DNA of 64,000 nt from JACCTU01 sp963737405 (GCA_963737405.1 CAVTSL010000014.1:1-64000), one strand, 5' to 3'. Positions 1-10,188 are shown, numbered from the stretch's first letter. A program made the numbers and translations. The notes: generated by a model not told the origin, from the sequence alone.

Positions 1-76
1 GACGGCTGGCCGCTCACGGCCGTGGTCGGAGAAGAGCTACTCGAAATCTTGAAATAGCTCAGATACAACTTGGAGC

Positions 77-647
77 TCACCTCCTGAGCGCGCTCTGAAT
101 CCGGCCAAGCAGCGCGCGCTCCTCGCCGGAGATCTTGCCGAACCCGAGGATGCCACCGGATGCCGCCGCGATCTCTTCACAGCGGTGTACGAGAATCCTC
201 GAGGCTCAGGGCGTGGCTCTGGCCCTCGGGGTGGTCGAGCATCGCGCGGATCAACCGGGTGGCGCGACTGAAGACGTCTTCGGAAGGCCGTTCTGCCAGC
301 CACTGCTGCAGCTGCCCATCCGCGGCGCTGCCGGATTCCACACCGCGCTCGCGCGCGAACTGCAGGATCAGGGTGCGCTCGTCGTCGCTGACGCCGCCCT
401 CGGCCCACGCGACCTGGACGATCGGGACGATCGGGAGCAGGCTCACGGTGTCGGGCGTGAACCCCAGCGCCTCGAGCTCCTGCAGCAGCGCGGGATCGTG
501 AATCCCGGACGAGGCCTCGAGCGCAGCGCGCGCGGCGCTCGTTTCACTCGCCTTCCGCAGCTTCTCGACCAGCTCGCGATCCTTGCGCCGGAGGTACTCC
601 TCCTCGCGGGAGCGCACATCGCCGGTAATTCCTTCGTTGTCTGACAT
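77..647 (-). CDS. TerB-like hypothetical protein (frameshifted)
   Basis: The product starts MSDNEGITGDVRSREEEYLR and has a charged N-terminal helix. A helical middle (VAWAEGGVSDDERTLILQFA) resembles the TerB/DUF533 fold, in which an acidic pair sits between helices. The first frame stops near 177. The next frame continues with EEIAAASGGILGFGKISGEE and ends at 77, so there is one +1 indel near position 190. I chose the ATG at 647 because the longer frame upstream runs through AT-richer spacer. Function is unknown; TerB-like proteins are often membrane-associated stress proteins. It belongs to the odd 5' block (1-3.79 kb). The 135 bp between it and the uronate isomerase gene is lower in GC and holds nothing I recognise. 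Confidence 0.5.
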
Positions 648-782
648 CGGGATATCGTCCTGGACCGGGACTGGGTTCCAATCGGATTGCTGATCGTCTG
701 AATCGTGATTGGACCATGGCGATCCGCTAAATTCCAAAACACTCCGCCAATAAATCACCAGTCCCAATCGAGAAACCCTCAA

Positions 783-2236
783 TCAATTCCTCCTCCCAGT
801 CCCAATCCGCAATTCAGCTGCACTCTCGAAAGCGCCAAGCCCCAGATACCGCCGAGCGTTCTCGAAGCAGATGTCTTCGACCATCTTCCCGACCAACGCC
901 TGGTCGTTCGGAATCTCGCCGCGCTCCATGTCCGCGCCCAGCAGGTTGCAGAGCACGCGCCGGAAATACTCGTGGCGCGGGTAGGACATGAACGAGCGCG
1001 AGTCGGTCAGCATGCCGACGAAGTGCGCGAGCAGGCCGACGTTGGAGAGCGCGTTGATCTGCCACTCGATCCCTTCCTTCTGATCGAGAAACCACCAGCC
1101 GCTGCCGAACTGCATCTTGCCGGCGAGCGAGCCGTCCTGGAAGTTCCCGATCATGGTCGCCATCGGATAGTTGTCGACCGGGTTGATGTTGTAGAGGATG
1201 GTCTTCGGCAGCGCGCCTTCCTGTTCGAGCTGATCGAGATACCAGCGCCAGCGCTTCGACCTGCGGCTAGTCGCCGATCGAGTCGTAGCCGGTGTCGCGG
1301 CCGAGCGTCGCGAGCATGCGCGTGTTGACGTTGCGTCGCGCGCCGAGGTGCAGCTGCTTGGTCCAGCCCTTCGCGGCGTCGAGCCGGCCGAAGAGCAGCA
1401 TCAGGTACGACGCGAACTGCTCGTGTTCGGCGCGGCGACGCGGCCTGGCCGGCGCGGGCGCGGTCGAAAATCGCCGCCGCCTCGCAATCGGTGCAGGCGC
1501 TGCGTAGCAGTACGGCAGGCCGTGGTCGGACAGCCGGCCGCCGGCGTCGTGGAAGTCCTGGTGGCGCTTCTGCAGCGCGTCGCGCGAAGTCCGTGAAGTG
1601 CCGATGTCGATGTCTGCGCGTCGCCGCGAGCCGTCGACCCAGGGGTTGAACGTGGCCGGGATCGTCCACCTGCAGCGCCCGATCCGGCCGGAACGTCGGA
1701 TACACCTGGTCGGCGATGCCCGACGCGCGAATCGCCGCGTGATGGTCGAGCGGATCGGCCGGATCGTCGGTCGTGCACACCGCGCGCACGTCGAACTTCT
1801 GCAGGATGCCGTGCGCGCTGAGCTCGTCGGAGCGCAGCCGCTCGTTGGCCGCTTCCAGATCGCCGGCGCCGTCTGCTCGTCGAGCAGCTCGTCGATGCCG
1901 AAGTAGCGCTTCAGCTCGAGGTGCGTCCAGTGATACAGCGGATTGCGCAGACAGCGCGGCACGGTCGCCGCCCAGGCGAGGAATTTCTCGTACGGCGATC
2001 GCGTCGCCGGTGCAGAAGCGCTCCGCCACGCCGTTGGCGCGCATCGCCCGCCACTTGTAGTGGTCGCCCTCCAGCCAGATCTCGAACAGATTCGCGAAGC
2101 GCCGGTTGCTCGGCGACGTCGGCCGGCGGCAGATGGCAGTGGTAGTCGAGAATCGGCTGCGGGGCCGCGTAGATCGTGATACAGCTGGCGCGCCGTCGTT
2201 GCTGTGCAGCAGGAAGTCGTCGGTGATGAACGCCAT
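783..2236 (-). pseudogene. uxaC: Uronate isomerase (multiple frameshifts)
   Basis: Glucuronate isomerase converts D-glucuronate to D-fructuronate and D-galacturonate to D-tagaturonate, the first step of hexuronate degradation. The family signature is spread over different frames: N-terminal MAFITDDFLLHS, then FANLFEIWLEGDHYKWRAMR, then CLRNPLYHWTHLELKRYFGI, then HGILQKFDVRAVCTTDDPAD, and C-terminal YPRHEYFRRVLCN. Together they cover a normal length of about 470 residues, so no domain is lost, but at least four indels break the frame. No neighbouring uxuA, uxaB or kdg gene is present. I read this as a once-intact gene in a badly base-called stretch. True decay is possible, but the neighbours show the same indel density. 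Confidence 0.8.
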
Positions 2237-2254
2237 GGAGGGTAGTTTAACGTT

Positions 2255-2277
2255 CGCCGGGGTCTAAGACCCCGGCG
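2255..2277. terminator. Perfect inverted repeat, terminator-like
   Basis: CGCCGGGGTC, spacer TAA, GACCCCGGCG: a perfect 10-bp dyad lying between the divergent uxaC and aldo/keto reductase genes. There is no T-run on either side. Its position upstream of both genes makes a terminator role odd, so it may be a dispersed repeat of the source genome. Confidence 0.45.
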
Positions 2278-2430
2278 CTAGGGTCTAAGACTAGGCTTCC
2301 GGGTTCCGGGGCTCGGGGGTTCGACATTTTCAGGCTCGCGGGGTCGCGGCCCGCCGTGCGATCAGGACTTGAGGATCCGACTCGGCATGGCGAACCGGAA
2401 TGGACCCGCGATCGGCGGGATCGATTAGGG

Positions 2431-3438
<1,008 letters not shown>

Positions 3439-3452
3439 GCAAATGACCAAGG

Positions 3453-3474
3453 CTATATAACGAACGTGATATAG
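3453..3474. promoter_or_regulatory. AT-rich dyad upstream of small ORF
   Basis: CTATAT, 10-nt spacer, ATATAG: an AT-rich dyad in otherwise GC-rich DNA, 29 bp before the ATG at 3503. It could be an operator or contain a -10 element. No function can be assigned from sequence alone. Confidence 0.25.
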
Positions 3475-3502
3475 TGACGCTTCCCAGACCCAGGTAAGAC
3501 CC

Positions 3503-3786
3503 ATGAAAGAGCCATTCGACAGATTGCGGCAGCCCTCGACCATGTCACCAGCATCGCGGAACGCGTGCCGGACGACGTGGTCCGGTCGTCTGCGCGAGAG
3601 CTGCAGCGGACGTTCGCTGCGCGAGGCTCGGTCGAACCGGCGGTTGGACGCCTCCAGAACAGCCTGTCGCGGCTGTCACAGGACGAACTGCGTCAGGCTT
3701 CGCAGCACAAGATTGTCAGCCAGCTCGACGCCGCCATCGCCAATCAGCTCCTTCCCGAGCTGCGTCGCGTCGGCTTCGAAGTTTAG
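3503..3786 (+). CDS. Small hypothetical protein (frameshifted)
   Basis: This is a ~94-residue helical protein. It starts MKEPFDR, and after one indel near 3527 continues ALDHVTSIAERVPDDVVRSS to RRVGFEV. It has no cysteines, signal peptide or membrane segment, and I do not recognise the family. It is the last gene of the odd 5' block. The DNA after its stop at 3786 has the composition of the main genome, so the join between two source genomes may lie at about 3787-3803. Confidence 0.4.
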
Positions 3787-3803
3787 GGGGACCCGGTGAA
3801 CCG

Positions 3804-4916
3804 GTGAACGTTCGCCGGTTCCTCCGTTCCCTCATCGACGCCCATGCGACGCTCGCCCCGTTCGCGAGCCTCGACCTCGCGCGCGCAGAGCGGCACGACG
3901 AGGTGCTCCGCATGCTCACGCTTGCGTCGATCGCGCTGCAGCTGCTGGCGCTCGCGCTCTTCGTCCGCTTCCGGCCGCGCGTGCGGGGCCGTCCGGTCCT
4001 CCGCGCCGCGCAGCTCGGCGGGCTCGCCGCGATCGTGCTCGTGCTCGCGCGGCTCCCGGTCGGCGCGGTCGCGCTCTGGTGGCAGCGGCGCTACGGGATC
4101 GCGCAGCTCGACTACGGCACGTGGCTGTTCGACCAGATCGGCCCGCTCCTCCTGCGGGTCGGGCTGCTCGGCTTCGCCGCGGCGCTCTGCTTCTGGCTCG
4201 CGGGTCGCTTCGGCCGCCGCTGGTGGCTCGCGGCGTTGCCGGTGTTCGCGGTCGCAGGAGCGGCGGTGATCCTGGCGCAACCGCTGCTCACCCCGCGGAC
4301 GGAGCCGGTGCGCCGACTGGACGTCGTCCGCCAGGTCGAGCGGCTCGCGGCGCGGGAGGGACTGCCCCGACCCGAGGTGGAGGTGCTTCGGACGAAGGGC
4401 CGCACGCGTCAGCTGAACGCCGAGGCGCTCGGGATCGGACCGACGACGCGCGTGATCCTCTGGCAGACGACGCTTGGGCTACCGGCTGCGGAGCGGGCGT
4501 TCCTCGTCGCGCACGAGCTCGGCCACGTGAGGCAGCACCACCTCTGGAAGGGCCTCGCCTGGTTCGTGCTCCTGCTTGCCCCGGGCCTGGCGCTCCTCGC
4601 GCGGATCGCCCCGCTTCGCTCGCCCGAGGACGTGCCGCGGGTCCTCCTGACGGCCTTCGTCCTCCTGACGCTCGCGACGCCGATCGTGAACACGCTCTCG
4701 CGCCGCTACGAGGCCGAGGCGGACTGGATCGGCCTCGAGAACGCGCGCAACCCGCGCGCCGCCCAGCGATTCTTCGCCGACGTCGCGCAGGCCGGCGTCC
4801 GCGACCCCGAGCCGCCGCGCTGGTGGACCCTCGTCTTCGGGACGCATCCCAGCCTCGCGGAGCGCGCCGGGACGGCGGACGCGTTCAGTCGCGCTCGGTC
4901 TCCGGGAGGTTCTTGA
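3804..4916 (+). CDS. M48 family membrane metalloprotease
   Basis: This is a Ste24/HtpX-like zinc protease of the membrane, 370 residues. About four hydrophobic segments fill residues 35-155. A soluble part follows with the zinc motif HELGH at residues 237-241 and the third ligand Glu in YEAEADW. The segment before the motif (EVEVLRTKGRTRQLNAEALG) is the typical substrate-groove strand of Ste24. M48 proteases clip prenylated or misfolded membrane proteins; the substrate here is unknown. I chose the GTG start because the N-terminal helix begins there. Its 3' end overlaps the convergent DUF3467 gene by about 30 bp. Confidence 0.85.
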   Translation: MNVRRFLRSLIDAHATLAPFASLDLARAERHDEVLRMLTLASIALQLLALALFVRFRPRVRGRPVLRAAQLGGLAAIVLVLARLPVGAVALWWQRRYGIAQLDYGTWLFDQIGPLLLRVGLLGFAAALCFWLAGRFGRRWWLAALPVFAVAGAAVILAQPLLTPRTEPVRRLDVVRQVERLAAREGLPRPEVEVLRTKGRTRQLNAEALGIGPTTRVILWQTTLGLPAAERAFLVAHELGHVRQHHLWKGLAWFVLLLAPGLALLARIAPLRSPEDVPRVLLTAFVLLTLATPIVNTLSRRYEAEADWIGLENARNPRAAQRFFADVAQAGVRDPEPPRWWTLVFGTHPSLAERAGTADAFSRARSPGGS

Positions 4917-5175
4917 TGCCCTGCGTCGTCGCGTAGCGCGACCACGAGTCCGTCATCGCCTCGAGCAGCTCCTGCATGAACTGGGGCGCCATGTTGATCC
5001 GCGCGACGACCACACCGGGCACGTCTCCCTCCTCGACCTCGTGGTCGATCCGCGCAAACGTCACCGTGAACTCGTAGCTCGAGAAGCTGACGTTGGCGAA
5101 GTTCGAGTAGACGCCTGCCAGGTGCTCAGGGTCGAGGTGGATGTTGAGGTGTCGCTCGGAGGCCTCGTCGTCCAC
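4885..5175 (-). CDS. DUF3467 family protein
   Basis: A 96-residue acidic protein with the DUF3467 pattern: HLNIHLDPEHLAGVYSNFAN near the start, then FTVTFARIDHEVEEG, then VVVARINMAPQFMQELLEAM. The family is widespread in bacteria and uncharacterised. I preferred the GTG at 5175 over the ATG at 5217, because the longer form would run over the argS start at 5195. The two genes diverge across about 20 bp, so they must share or overlap promoters; a TACGAT box lies at 5181-5186. Confidence 0.75.
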   Translation of the reverse strand: MDDEASERHLNIHLDPEHLAGVYSNFANVSFSSYEFTVTFARIDHEVEEGDVPGVVVARINMAPQFMQELLEAMTDSWSRYATTQGIKNLPETERD

Positions 5176-5194
5176 GCCCCTACGATACAGCCCG

Positions 5195-6718
5195 ATGTCC
5201 GCAGCCAACGCCGTCACGAAACTCGCAGCCGAGCTCGAGCAAGCAGCCGGAGCGCCGGTCGAGCTCGAGCGCCCCGCCGACCCGTCCCACGGCGACTACG
5301 CGACGAACGTCGCGCTCCGGATGGCGCCGCAGCGCGGCCAGGCGCCGCGCGAGCTGGCGGAGGAGATCGCGCAGGCGGTCGGCGGAAGCTCCAACATCGA
5401 GCGGGCCGAGGTGGCAGGCGCGGGCTTCGTGAACATCTGGGTCACGCCCGCGTGGTACGGCGACGCACTCGCGGAGCTCCTCGAGTCTGGGCGGGACTAC
5501 GGGTCCGGGTGGGCCGCGCCGCGCGAGCGCTTTCAGGTCGAGATGGTCTCGGCCAACCCGACCGGACCGATCACCGTCGCGTCCGCGCGGAACGCGGCGT
5601 ACGGCGACAGCGTCGCGCGCCTGCTCGACTTCGCGGGGCACCGCGTCGAGCGCGAGTACTACTACAACGACTCCGGCGCGCAGATGGACCGGTTCCGGGC
5701 CTCGGTCGACGCAGCGCGGCGTGGGGAGGAGCCGCCCGAGGACGGCTACCACGGCGAGTACGTCAAGGAGCTCGCGTCGATCGACGGCGACCCGGTGCCG
5801 CCGATGCTCGAGCGGATCGAGGCGTCGCTCGAGCGCTTCCGCGTCCACTTCGACTCGTGGGCGAAGCAGAGCGAGCTCGAGCAGCGGCTGCCGGAGCTGC
5901 TGCCGCGGCTCGACACCTACGAGAAGGACGGCGCGATCTGGGCGCGGAGCTCCGCGTACGGCGACGACGACGACCGCGTGCTCATCCGCTCGGACGGCGG
6001 CGCGCCGACCTATCGCGCGGCCGACGTCGTCTATCTCGTCGACAAGCTCGACCGCGGGTTCGACCATGCGCTCTACGTCCTCGGCGCCGACCATCACGGC
6101 ACGCGCAACTGGTACGGCGCGGTCGCACGCATGCTCGGCTACGACCCCGAGCGCGTGGAGGTGCTGCTCTACCAGCTCGTCCACCTCACGCGCGGGGGCG
6201 AGCAGACGAAGATGTCGAAGCGGCGAGGCGACGTCGTGTTCCTGGACGACTTCGTCGACGAGGTCGGGATCGACGCCGCGCGCTGGTACCTCGTGTCGCG
6301 CGGGCACGACCAGACGATCGAGATCGACGTCGACCTTGCGCGGGAGAAGTCCGAGAAGAACCCGGTCTACTACGTGCAGTACGCGCACGCGCGGATCGCG
6401 GGGATCCTGCGGAACGCCGGCGATGCGCAGCCGTCCCCCGTGCCGTCCGGCGAGCTGGCTCGCGAGGAGCGCGACCTGCTCAAGCGGCTTGCGGAGTTCC
6501 CGCGGGTCGTTGCGGAGGCCACGGACCGCCGCGCGCCGCATGCGCTGCCGACGTACGCGATCCGCGTCGCAGACGACTTCCACCGCTTCTACCATCACCA
6601 CCGCGTTCTCGAAGACGGCGAGGCGGAGCCGTTCCGGCTCGGCCTCGTGATCGCGACGAAGAACGTCATCGCCCGCAGCCTCGACCTCGTCGGCGTCGAG
6701 GCTCCCGACCGGATGTAG
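5195..6718 (+). CDS. argS: Arginyl-tRNA synthetase
   Basis: ArgRS charges tRNA-Arg, using ATP and needing bound tRNA for activation. The 507 residues comprise the N-terminal Add1 domain (1-85), the class I catalytic fold with SANPTGP, the KMSK loop (K339-K342 of KMSKRRGD), and the C-terminal anticodon-binding helical domain with YYVQYAHAR. The start at 5195 gives the usual N-terminus; the frame upstream overlaps DUF3467. The HIGH signature is unusual: after NPTGP, the place of H-V-G-H is taken by T127-V-A-S130, so both histidines are missing. Everything else is intact, so I regard it as functional but divergent. Confidence 0.95.
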   Translation: MSAANAVTKLAAELEQAAGAPVELERPADPSHGDYATNVALRMAPQRGQAPRELAEEIAQAVGGSSNIERAEVAGAGFVNIWVTPAWYGDALAELLESGRDYGSGWAAPRERFQVEMVSANPTGPITVASARNAAYGDSVARLLDFAGHRVEREYYYNDSGAQMDRFRASVDAARRGEEPPEDGYHGEYVKELASIDGDPVPPMLERIEASLERFRVHFDSWAKQSELEQRLPELLPRLDTYEKDGAIWARSSAYGDDDDRVLIRSDGGAPTYRAADVVYLVDKLDRGFDHALYVLGADHHGTRNWYGAVARMLGYDPERVEVLLYQLVHLTRGGEQTKMSKRRGDVVFLDDFVDEVGIDAARWYLVSRGHDQTIEIDVDLAREKSEKNPVYYVQYAHARIAGILRNAGDAQPSPVPSGELAREERDLLKRLAEFPRVVAEATDRRAPHALPTYAIRVADDFHRFYHHHRVLEDGEAEPFRLGLVIATKNVIARSLDLVGVEAPDRM

Positions 6719-6728
6719 AGGCCGGCGC

Positions 6729-7616
6729 GTGCGCTGGAACGTCGCCGTCGCGACGCTCGCCGCGTCGTGGGGGCTGATCGCCGTCATCGTCCGCGAGGTC
6801 GACCTCGACGCGCAGGTGCTCGTCTTCTACCGGCTCGCGTTCGCCGCGCTCACGCTGGGCGTCGCCGCGCTCGTGCTGCGGAAGCTGCCGCTGCTGCGTC
6901 TGCATCGCCACCGCAGACGCATCGTCCTGATCGGCGTCACGCTCGCGGCGCACTGGTTCCTCTACTTCGCGACGATCAAGCTGTCGTCCGTCGCGGTCGC
7001 GGTGCTGATGGCGTACCTCGCGCCGCTCGCGATCGCGACGATCGCGCCGTTCGTGCTCCCGGAGCCGCGCAGCCGGGTCGCGCTCGGCGCGCTCGTGCCT
7101 GCCGCCGGCGGCGTCGCGCTCGTGGCGCTCGGTGGCGAGCAGGGCGGCGCGGTGCGTCCCCTCGCGCTCGCGACCGGCCTCGCGACCGCGGCGACCTACG
7201 CCGCGCTCGTGCTGATGACGAAGCGGATCGCGGCGGAGGTGCCGGTGCTCACGCTGTCGTTCTGGAACTACGCCGTGGCCTCGCTCGCGATCGCGCCGCT
7301 GCTACTCAGTGCCGACCGCGTGCTTCCGACGGCCTCGGAGCTGCCGGCTGTCCTCGCGCTCGGCGTCGTGTTCACCGCGCTCTCCGGCTACCTGTACATC
7401 TGGTTCCTGCGGCACGTGACGGCGCAGGCGATCGGGATCCTCGCCTACATCGAGCCGGTCTCCGCGGCGCTGCTGGCCTGGGCGTTCCTCGACGAGGCGC
7501 TGACCTGGCAGATCGTGGTCGGCGGGCTGCTCGTGATCGCCGCCGGCGCGACCGTCGTCTTCCTGGAGCCGGCGGACGCAGCGGCGCCCGAGACCGCCCC
7601 GGTCTCGCCGGGTTAG
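6729..7616 (+). CDS. EamA/DMT family transporter
   Basis: This is a ten-helix integral membrane protein of the drug/metabolite transporter superfamily, with 295 residues in two EamA repeats (about 1-140 and 150-285). The second repeat ends in the typical AYIEPVSAALLAWAFLDEAL, followed by the last helix. Members export small metabolites or amino acids; the substrate is not predictable. It starts with GTG 10 bp after argS and has only 10 bp to glpX, so it is probably cotranscribed with them. Confidence 0.87.
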   Translation: MRWNVAVATLAASWGLIAVIVREVDLDAQVLVFYRLAFAALTLGVAALVLRKLPLLRLHRHRRRIVLIGVTLAAHWFLYFATIKLSSVAVAVLMAYLAPLAIATIAPFVLPEPRSRVALGALVPAAGGVALVALGGEQGGAVRPLALATGLATAATYAALVLMTKRIAAEVPVLTLSFWNYAVASLAIAPLLLSADRVLPTASELPAVLALGVVFTALSGYLYIWFLRHVTAQAIGILAYIEPVSAALLAWAFLDEALTWQIVVGGLLVIAAGATVVFLEPADAAAPETAPVSPG

Positions 7617-7626
7617 GATCGGCGCC

Positions 7627-8655
7627 GTGGCGCAGGCATTCCAGAAGAGCGAGCGGGCGGGCGGGGCCGGGACGCCTCCGGACCGCAACCTCGCGCTCGA
7701 GCTCGTCCGCGTGACGGAGGCGGCCGCGATGGGTGCGGGCCGCTGGGTCGGGCGCGGCGACAAGAACGCGGCGGACAAGGCGGCCGTCGACGCGATGCGC
7801 CTGATGCTCGACACGGTGCAGATGGACGGTGTCGTCGTGATCGGCGAGGGCGAGAAGGACGAGGCGCCGATGCTCTTCAACGGCGAGTCGGTCGGGAGCG
7901 GCTTCGGGCCCGCGGTCGACGTTGCCGTCGATCCGCTCGAGGGAACGCGGCTCGCCGCGTACGGACAGCAGAACGCGATTGCCGTGATCGCCGTCGCGGA
8001 GCGCGGCACGATGTTCTTCCCGGGCGCCGCGGTCTACATGGAGAAGATCGCCGCCGGCCCCGAGGCGGCCGACGCGATCGACCTCGACGCGACGCCTGCG
8101 GAGAACGTCAAGCGGGTCGCCGAGGCGAAGGGGAAGAGCCCCCGCGACGTGACGGTGATCGTGCTCGAGCGGCCGCGACACGAGGAGCTGATCGCGGAGC
8201 TGCGCGCGGCCGACGCGCGCGTGATCCTCATCCGCGACGGCGACGTCGCTCCGGCGATCGCAGCGGCGCACGGAGGCATCGCGACCGTCGACCTGCTGAT
8301 GGGCGTCGGCGGCACACCCGAGGGCGTGATCGCGGCTGCCGCGATCAAGTGCCTCGGCGGCGCGCTGCAGGGCCGGCTCTGGCCGCGCGACGACGACGAG
8401 CGCAAGCGGCTCGTCGACGCGGGCTTCGACGTCGACCGCATCCTGCGCACGGACGACCTGGTTGCGGGCGAGAACGTCTTCGTCGCCGCGACGGGCGTCA
8501 CATCGGGCGCGCTGCTGAACGGCGTGCGCTACACCCGCGACGGCGTCGTGACGGAGTCGATGGTGATGCGCTCGCTCTCGGGCACGGTCCGCCGCATCGA
8601 GGCGGAGCACGCGCTCGAGAAGCTCAGTCGGTTGTCGGGGCTCGAGTACCGCTAG
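7627..8655 (+). CDS. glpX: Fructose-1,6-bisphosphatase class II
   Basis: It hydrolyses fructose-1,6-bisphosphate to fructose-6-phosphate, the committed gluconeogenic step. At 342 residues it has the class II motifs VIGEGEKDEAPML, VDPLEGT (metal and phosphate binding) and GVGGTPEGV (substrate phosphate). This is the only FBPase class of most actinobacteria. The start is GTG. Its TAG stop is the first triplet of the 166-nt repeat, and beyond that repeat a class I aldolase gene comes in convergently. The two gluconeogenic genes are therefore neighbours but not an operon. Confidence 0.95.
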   Translation: MAQAFQKSERAGGAGTPPDRNLALELVRVTEAAAMGAGRWVGRGDKNAADKAAVDAMRLMLDTVQMDGVVVIGEGEKDEAPMLFNGESVGSGFGPAVDVAVDPLEGTRLAAYGQQNAIAVIAVAERGTMFFPGAAVYMEKIAAGPEAADAIDLDATPAENVKRVAEAKGKSPRDVTVIVLERPRHEELIAELRAADARVILIRDGDVAPAIAAAHGGIATVDLLMGVGGTPEGVIAAAAIKCLGGALQGRLWPRDDDERKRLVDAGFDVDRILRTDDLVAGENVFVAATGVTSGALLNGVRYTRDGVVTESMVMRSLSGTVRRIEAEHALEKLSRLSGLEYR

Positions 8656-8818
8656 GAGGGCTTGGCGGAATGGGCCTCGTCGCCGGGGTGCGATGGACGT
8701 TCCGAGGCAAGGACGCAGGGAGCGTCGATAGCCGTCGCTATCGGCGCGACTGAGGACGCCGCATCGGGGCGTTCAGCGCGGCCCGGCGGCTCAGCGCCTG
8801 TTTCGCCGAGCCCTCCTA
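8653..8818 (-). repeat. 166-nt dyad repeat element, copy 1
   Basis: The ends are inverted repeats (TAGGAGGGCTTGGCG at left, CGCCGAGCCCTCCTA at right). Read on the minus strand the element is about 96 % identical to the copy at 31404. The inner part has the conserved blocks GCGTCCTCAGTCGCG and CTCCCTGCGTCCTTGCC around the hairpin GATAGC-GACG-GCTATC. It fills exactly the gap between two convergent genes: TAG of glpX at one end and the reverse complement of the fba stop at the other. It may act as a bidirectional terminator, but there is no T-run. Confidence 0.85.
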
Positions 8819-9835
8819 AACGTCGGCGGTCTCCATCTCGGGCGCATAGGCGCCGGTCCGGGCGGCGCCGTTCATCTTCGCCCGGTGGTAGTACGCGCGC
8901 TGTCCGGCCTCGACGTCCTTGCCGGCCCAGGCCTTGAGCGCGGGCGCCTGCAGCGCGCGCCCGTACGAGAACGAGAGCTGCCACGGGTGCGGCCCCATCG
9001 CGTTCATCGCGTTCAGGTGCGCCGTCGCGTCCTCGTCGGACTGCCCGCCGGAGAGGAAGACGATCCCCGGCACCGCGGCCGGCACGTGCCGGTAGAAGAC
9101 GTCGAGCGTCCGCTCGGCGACCTCCTCGACGCTCGCGCGGTCCGGCGCGTCGTACCCCGACAGGACCATGTTCGGCTTGAGCAGCGTCCCGCCGTAGTCG
9201 ATCCGCTGGTCGTGCAGCTCCGTGTAGACGGCCTGGAGCACGCGGCCCGTCGCCTTCGCCGACTCGTCGATCGTGTGCGTCCCGTCCTGGAGCACCTCCG
9301 GCTCGACGATCGGCACGATCCCGGCCTCCTGGCAGAGCGCCGCGTACCGCGCGAGCGCGTGCGCGTTCGTCCAGACGCAGTACTCGCTCGGCAGGTGCTC
9401 GCCGATCGAGTACGTCGCGCGCCACTTCGCGAAGCGCGCGCCGAGCTCGCGGTACTCCAGGAGCCGCTCGCGCAGCCCGTCGAGCCCCTCGGTGATCGTC
9501 TCCTCAGGCGCGAGCGCGAGCGTCTTGGCGCCCTTGTCGACCTTGATCCCGGGGATGACCCCCTTCGACTCGAGCAGCTTCGGGAACGGTGTGCCGTCCG
9601 CGGCGCTCTGGCGGATCGTCTCGTCGAAGAGGATGACGCCGGAGATGTACTCCTCGACTCCCTCGGTCGTGAAGAGGAGGTCGCGGTAGGCGCGGCGTGT
9701 CTCCTCGGTCGACTCGACGCCGATCGAGTCGAAGCGCTTCTTGATCGTGCCGTCGCTCTCGTCGGCGGCGAGGATCCCTCTCCCCGGCGCAACGAGCGCG
9801 CGGGCCGTGAGCTCGAGCTCCGGTGCGGTCTTCAT
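8816..9835 (-). CDS. fba: Fructose-bisphosphate aldolase, class I
   Basis: This enzyme cleaves fructose-1,6-bisphosphate, or forms it in gluconeogenesis, through a Schiff base. The 339-residue protein is of the eukaryote-like class I type: LVAPGRGILAADES near the N-terminus, EPEVLQDGTHTI in the middle, the Schiff-base lysine in TLLKPNMVLSG, and GIVFLSGGQSDEDAT for phosphate binding. The ATG at 9835 follows a good ribosome site (GGAGGGG). Class I enzymes need no metal ion. Its stop codon is formed by the end of the adjacent repeat. Confidence 0.95.
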   Translation of the reverse strand: MKTAPELELTARALVAPGRGILAADESDGTIKKRFDSIGVESTEETRRAYRDLLFTTEGVEEYISGVILFDETIRQSAADGTPFPKLLESKGVIPGIKVDKGAKTLALAPEETITEGLDGLRERLLEYRELGARFAKWRATYSIGEHLPSEYCVWTNAHALARYAALCQEAGIVPIVEPEVLQDGTHTIDESAKATGRVLQAVYTELHDQRIDYGGTLLKPNMVLSGYDAPDRASVEEVAERTLDVFYRHVPAAVPGIVFLSGGQSDEDATAHLNAMNAMGPHPWQLSFSYGRALQAPALKAWAGKDVEAGQRAYYHRAKMNGAARTGAYAPEMETADV

Positions 9836-9913
9836 GTCCCCTCCAGAAGTCGTCGTCGAGACGAAAGTATCGCGCTTCCAAGGAGCCCGCCCACGGTTTA
9901 GGATCCTCATTCC

Positions 9914-9942
9914 GAGGGGCCTCGCTGCGGCGGCGGCCCCTC
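9914..9942. other. Inverted repeat between fba and tRNA-Gly
   Basis: GAGGGGCC and GGCCCCTC form a perfect 8-bp stem around a 13-nt loop. It lies in the divergent spacer between the aldolase start and the tRNA. It could be an operator or a leftover terminator; no T-run follows. Confidence 0.35.
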
Positions 9943-9972
9943 TTCGCTTCGGGGCTAGAATGGCGCGACCGG

Positions 9973-10045
9973 GCGGGCGTAGCTCAGTTGGTAGAGCATC
10001 AGCTTCCCAAGCTGAGGGTCGTGGGTTCGAGCCCCATCGCCCGCT
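9973..10045 (+). tRNA. tRNA-Gly (CCC)
   Basis: A 73-nt cloverleaf with acceptor stem GCGGGCG/CGCCCGC, D-arm TAGCTCAGTTGGTAGAGC and T-loop GGTTCGAGCCCC. The anticodon stem TCAGC/GCTGA has loop TTCCCAA, giving anticodon CCC. The 3' CCA is not encoded. A -10-like TAGAAT lies at 9956-9961. Confidence 0.96.
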
Positions 10046-10065
10046 CTCACGAGGGCTCCGGAAGC

Positions 10066-10090
10066 AAGGCGGCCTCAGCGAGGCCGCCTT
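10066..10090 (+). terminator. Hairpin after tRNA-Gly
   Basis: AAGGCGGCCTC, AGC, GAGGCCGCCTT: a perfect 11-bp stem 20 nt beyond the tRNA. There is no U-tract, as is usual for intrinsic terminators of high-GC actinobacteria. Confidence 0.7.
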
Positions 10091-10188
10091 GGTCGGCCAC
10101 ATCGCAACGTCCGTAAAGCATCTGGCCGCGGACAGCTGAACCACGGCAGCACGGGTCGCTTGGTGCCGCGGACTAGGGTGGAGGGCCG

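Noticed and set aside
8653..8818. Repeat as a CRISPR unit or classical IS
   Set aside because: Copies are single, far apart, without spacers, and too short to carry a transposase.
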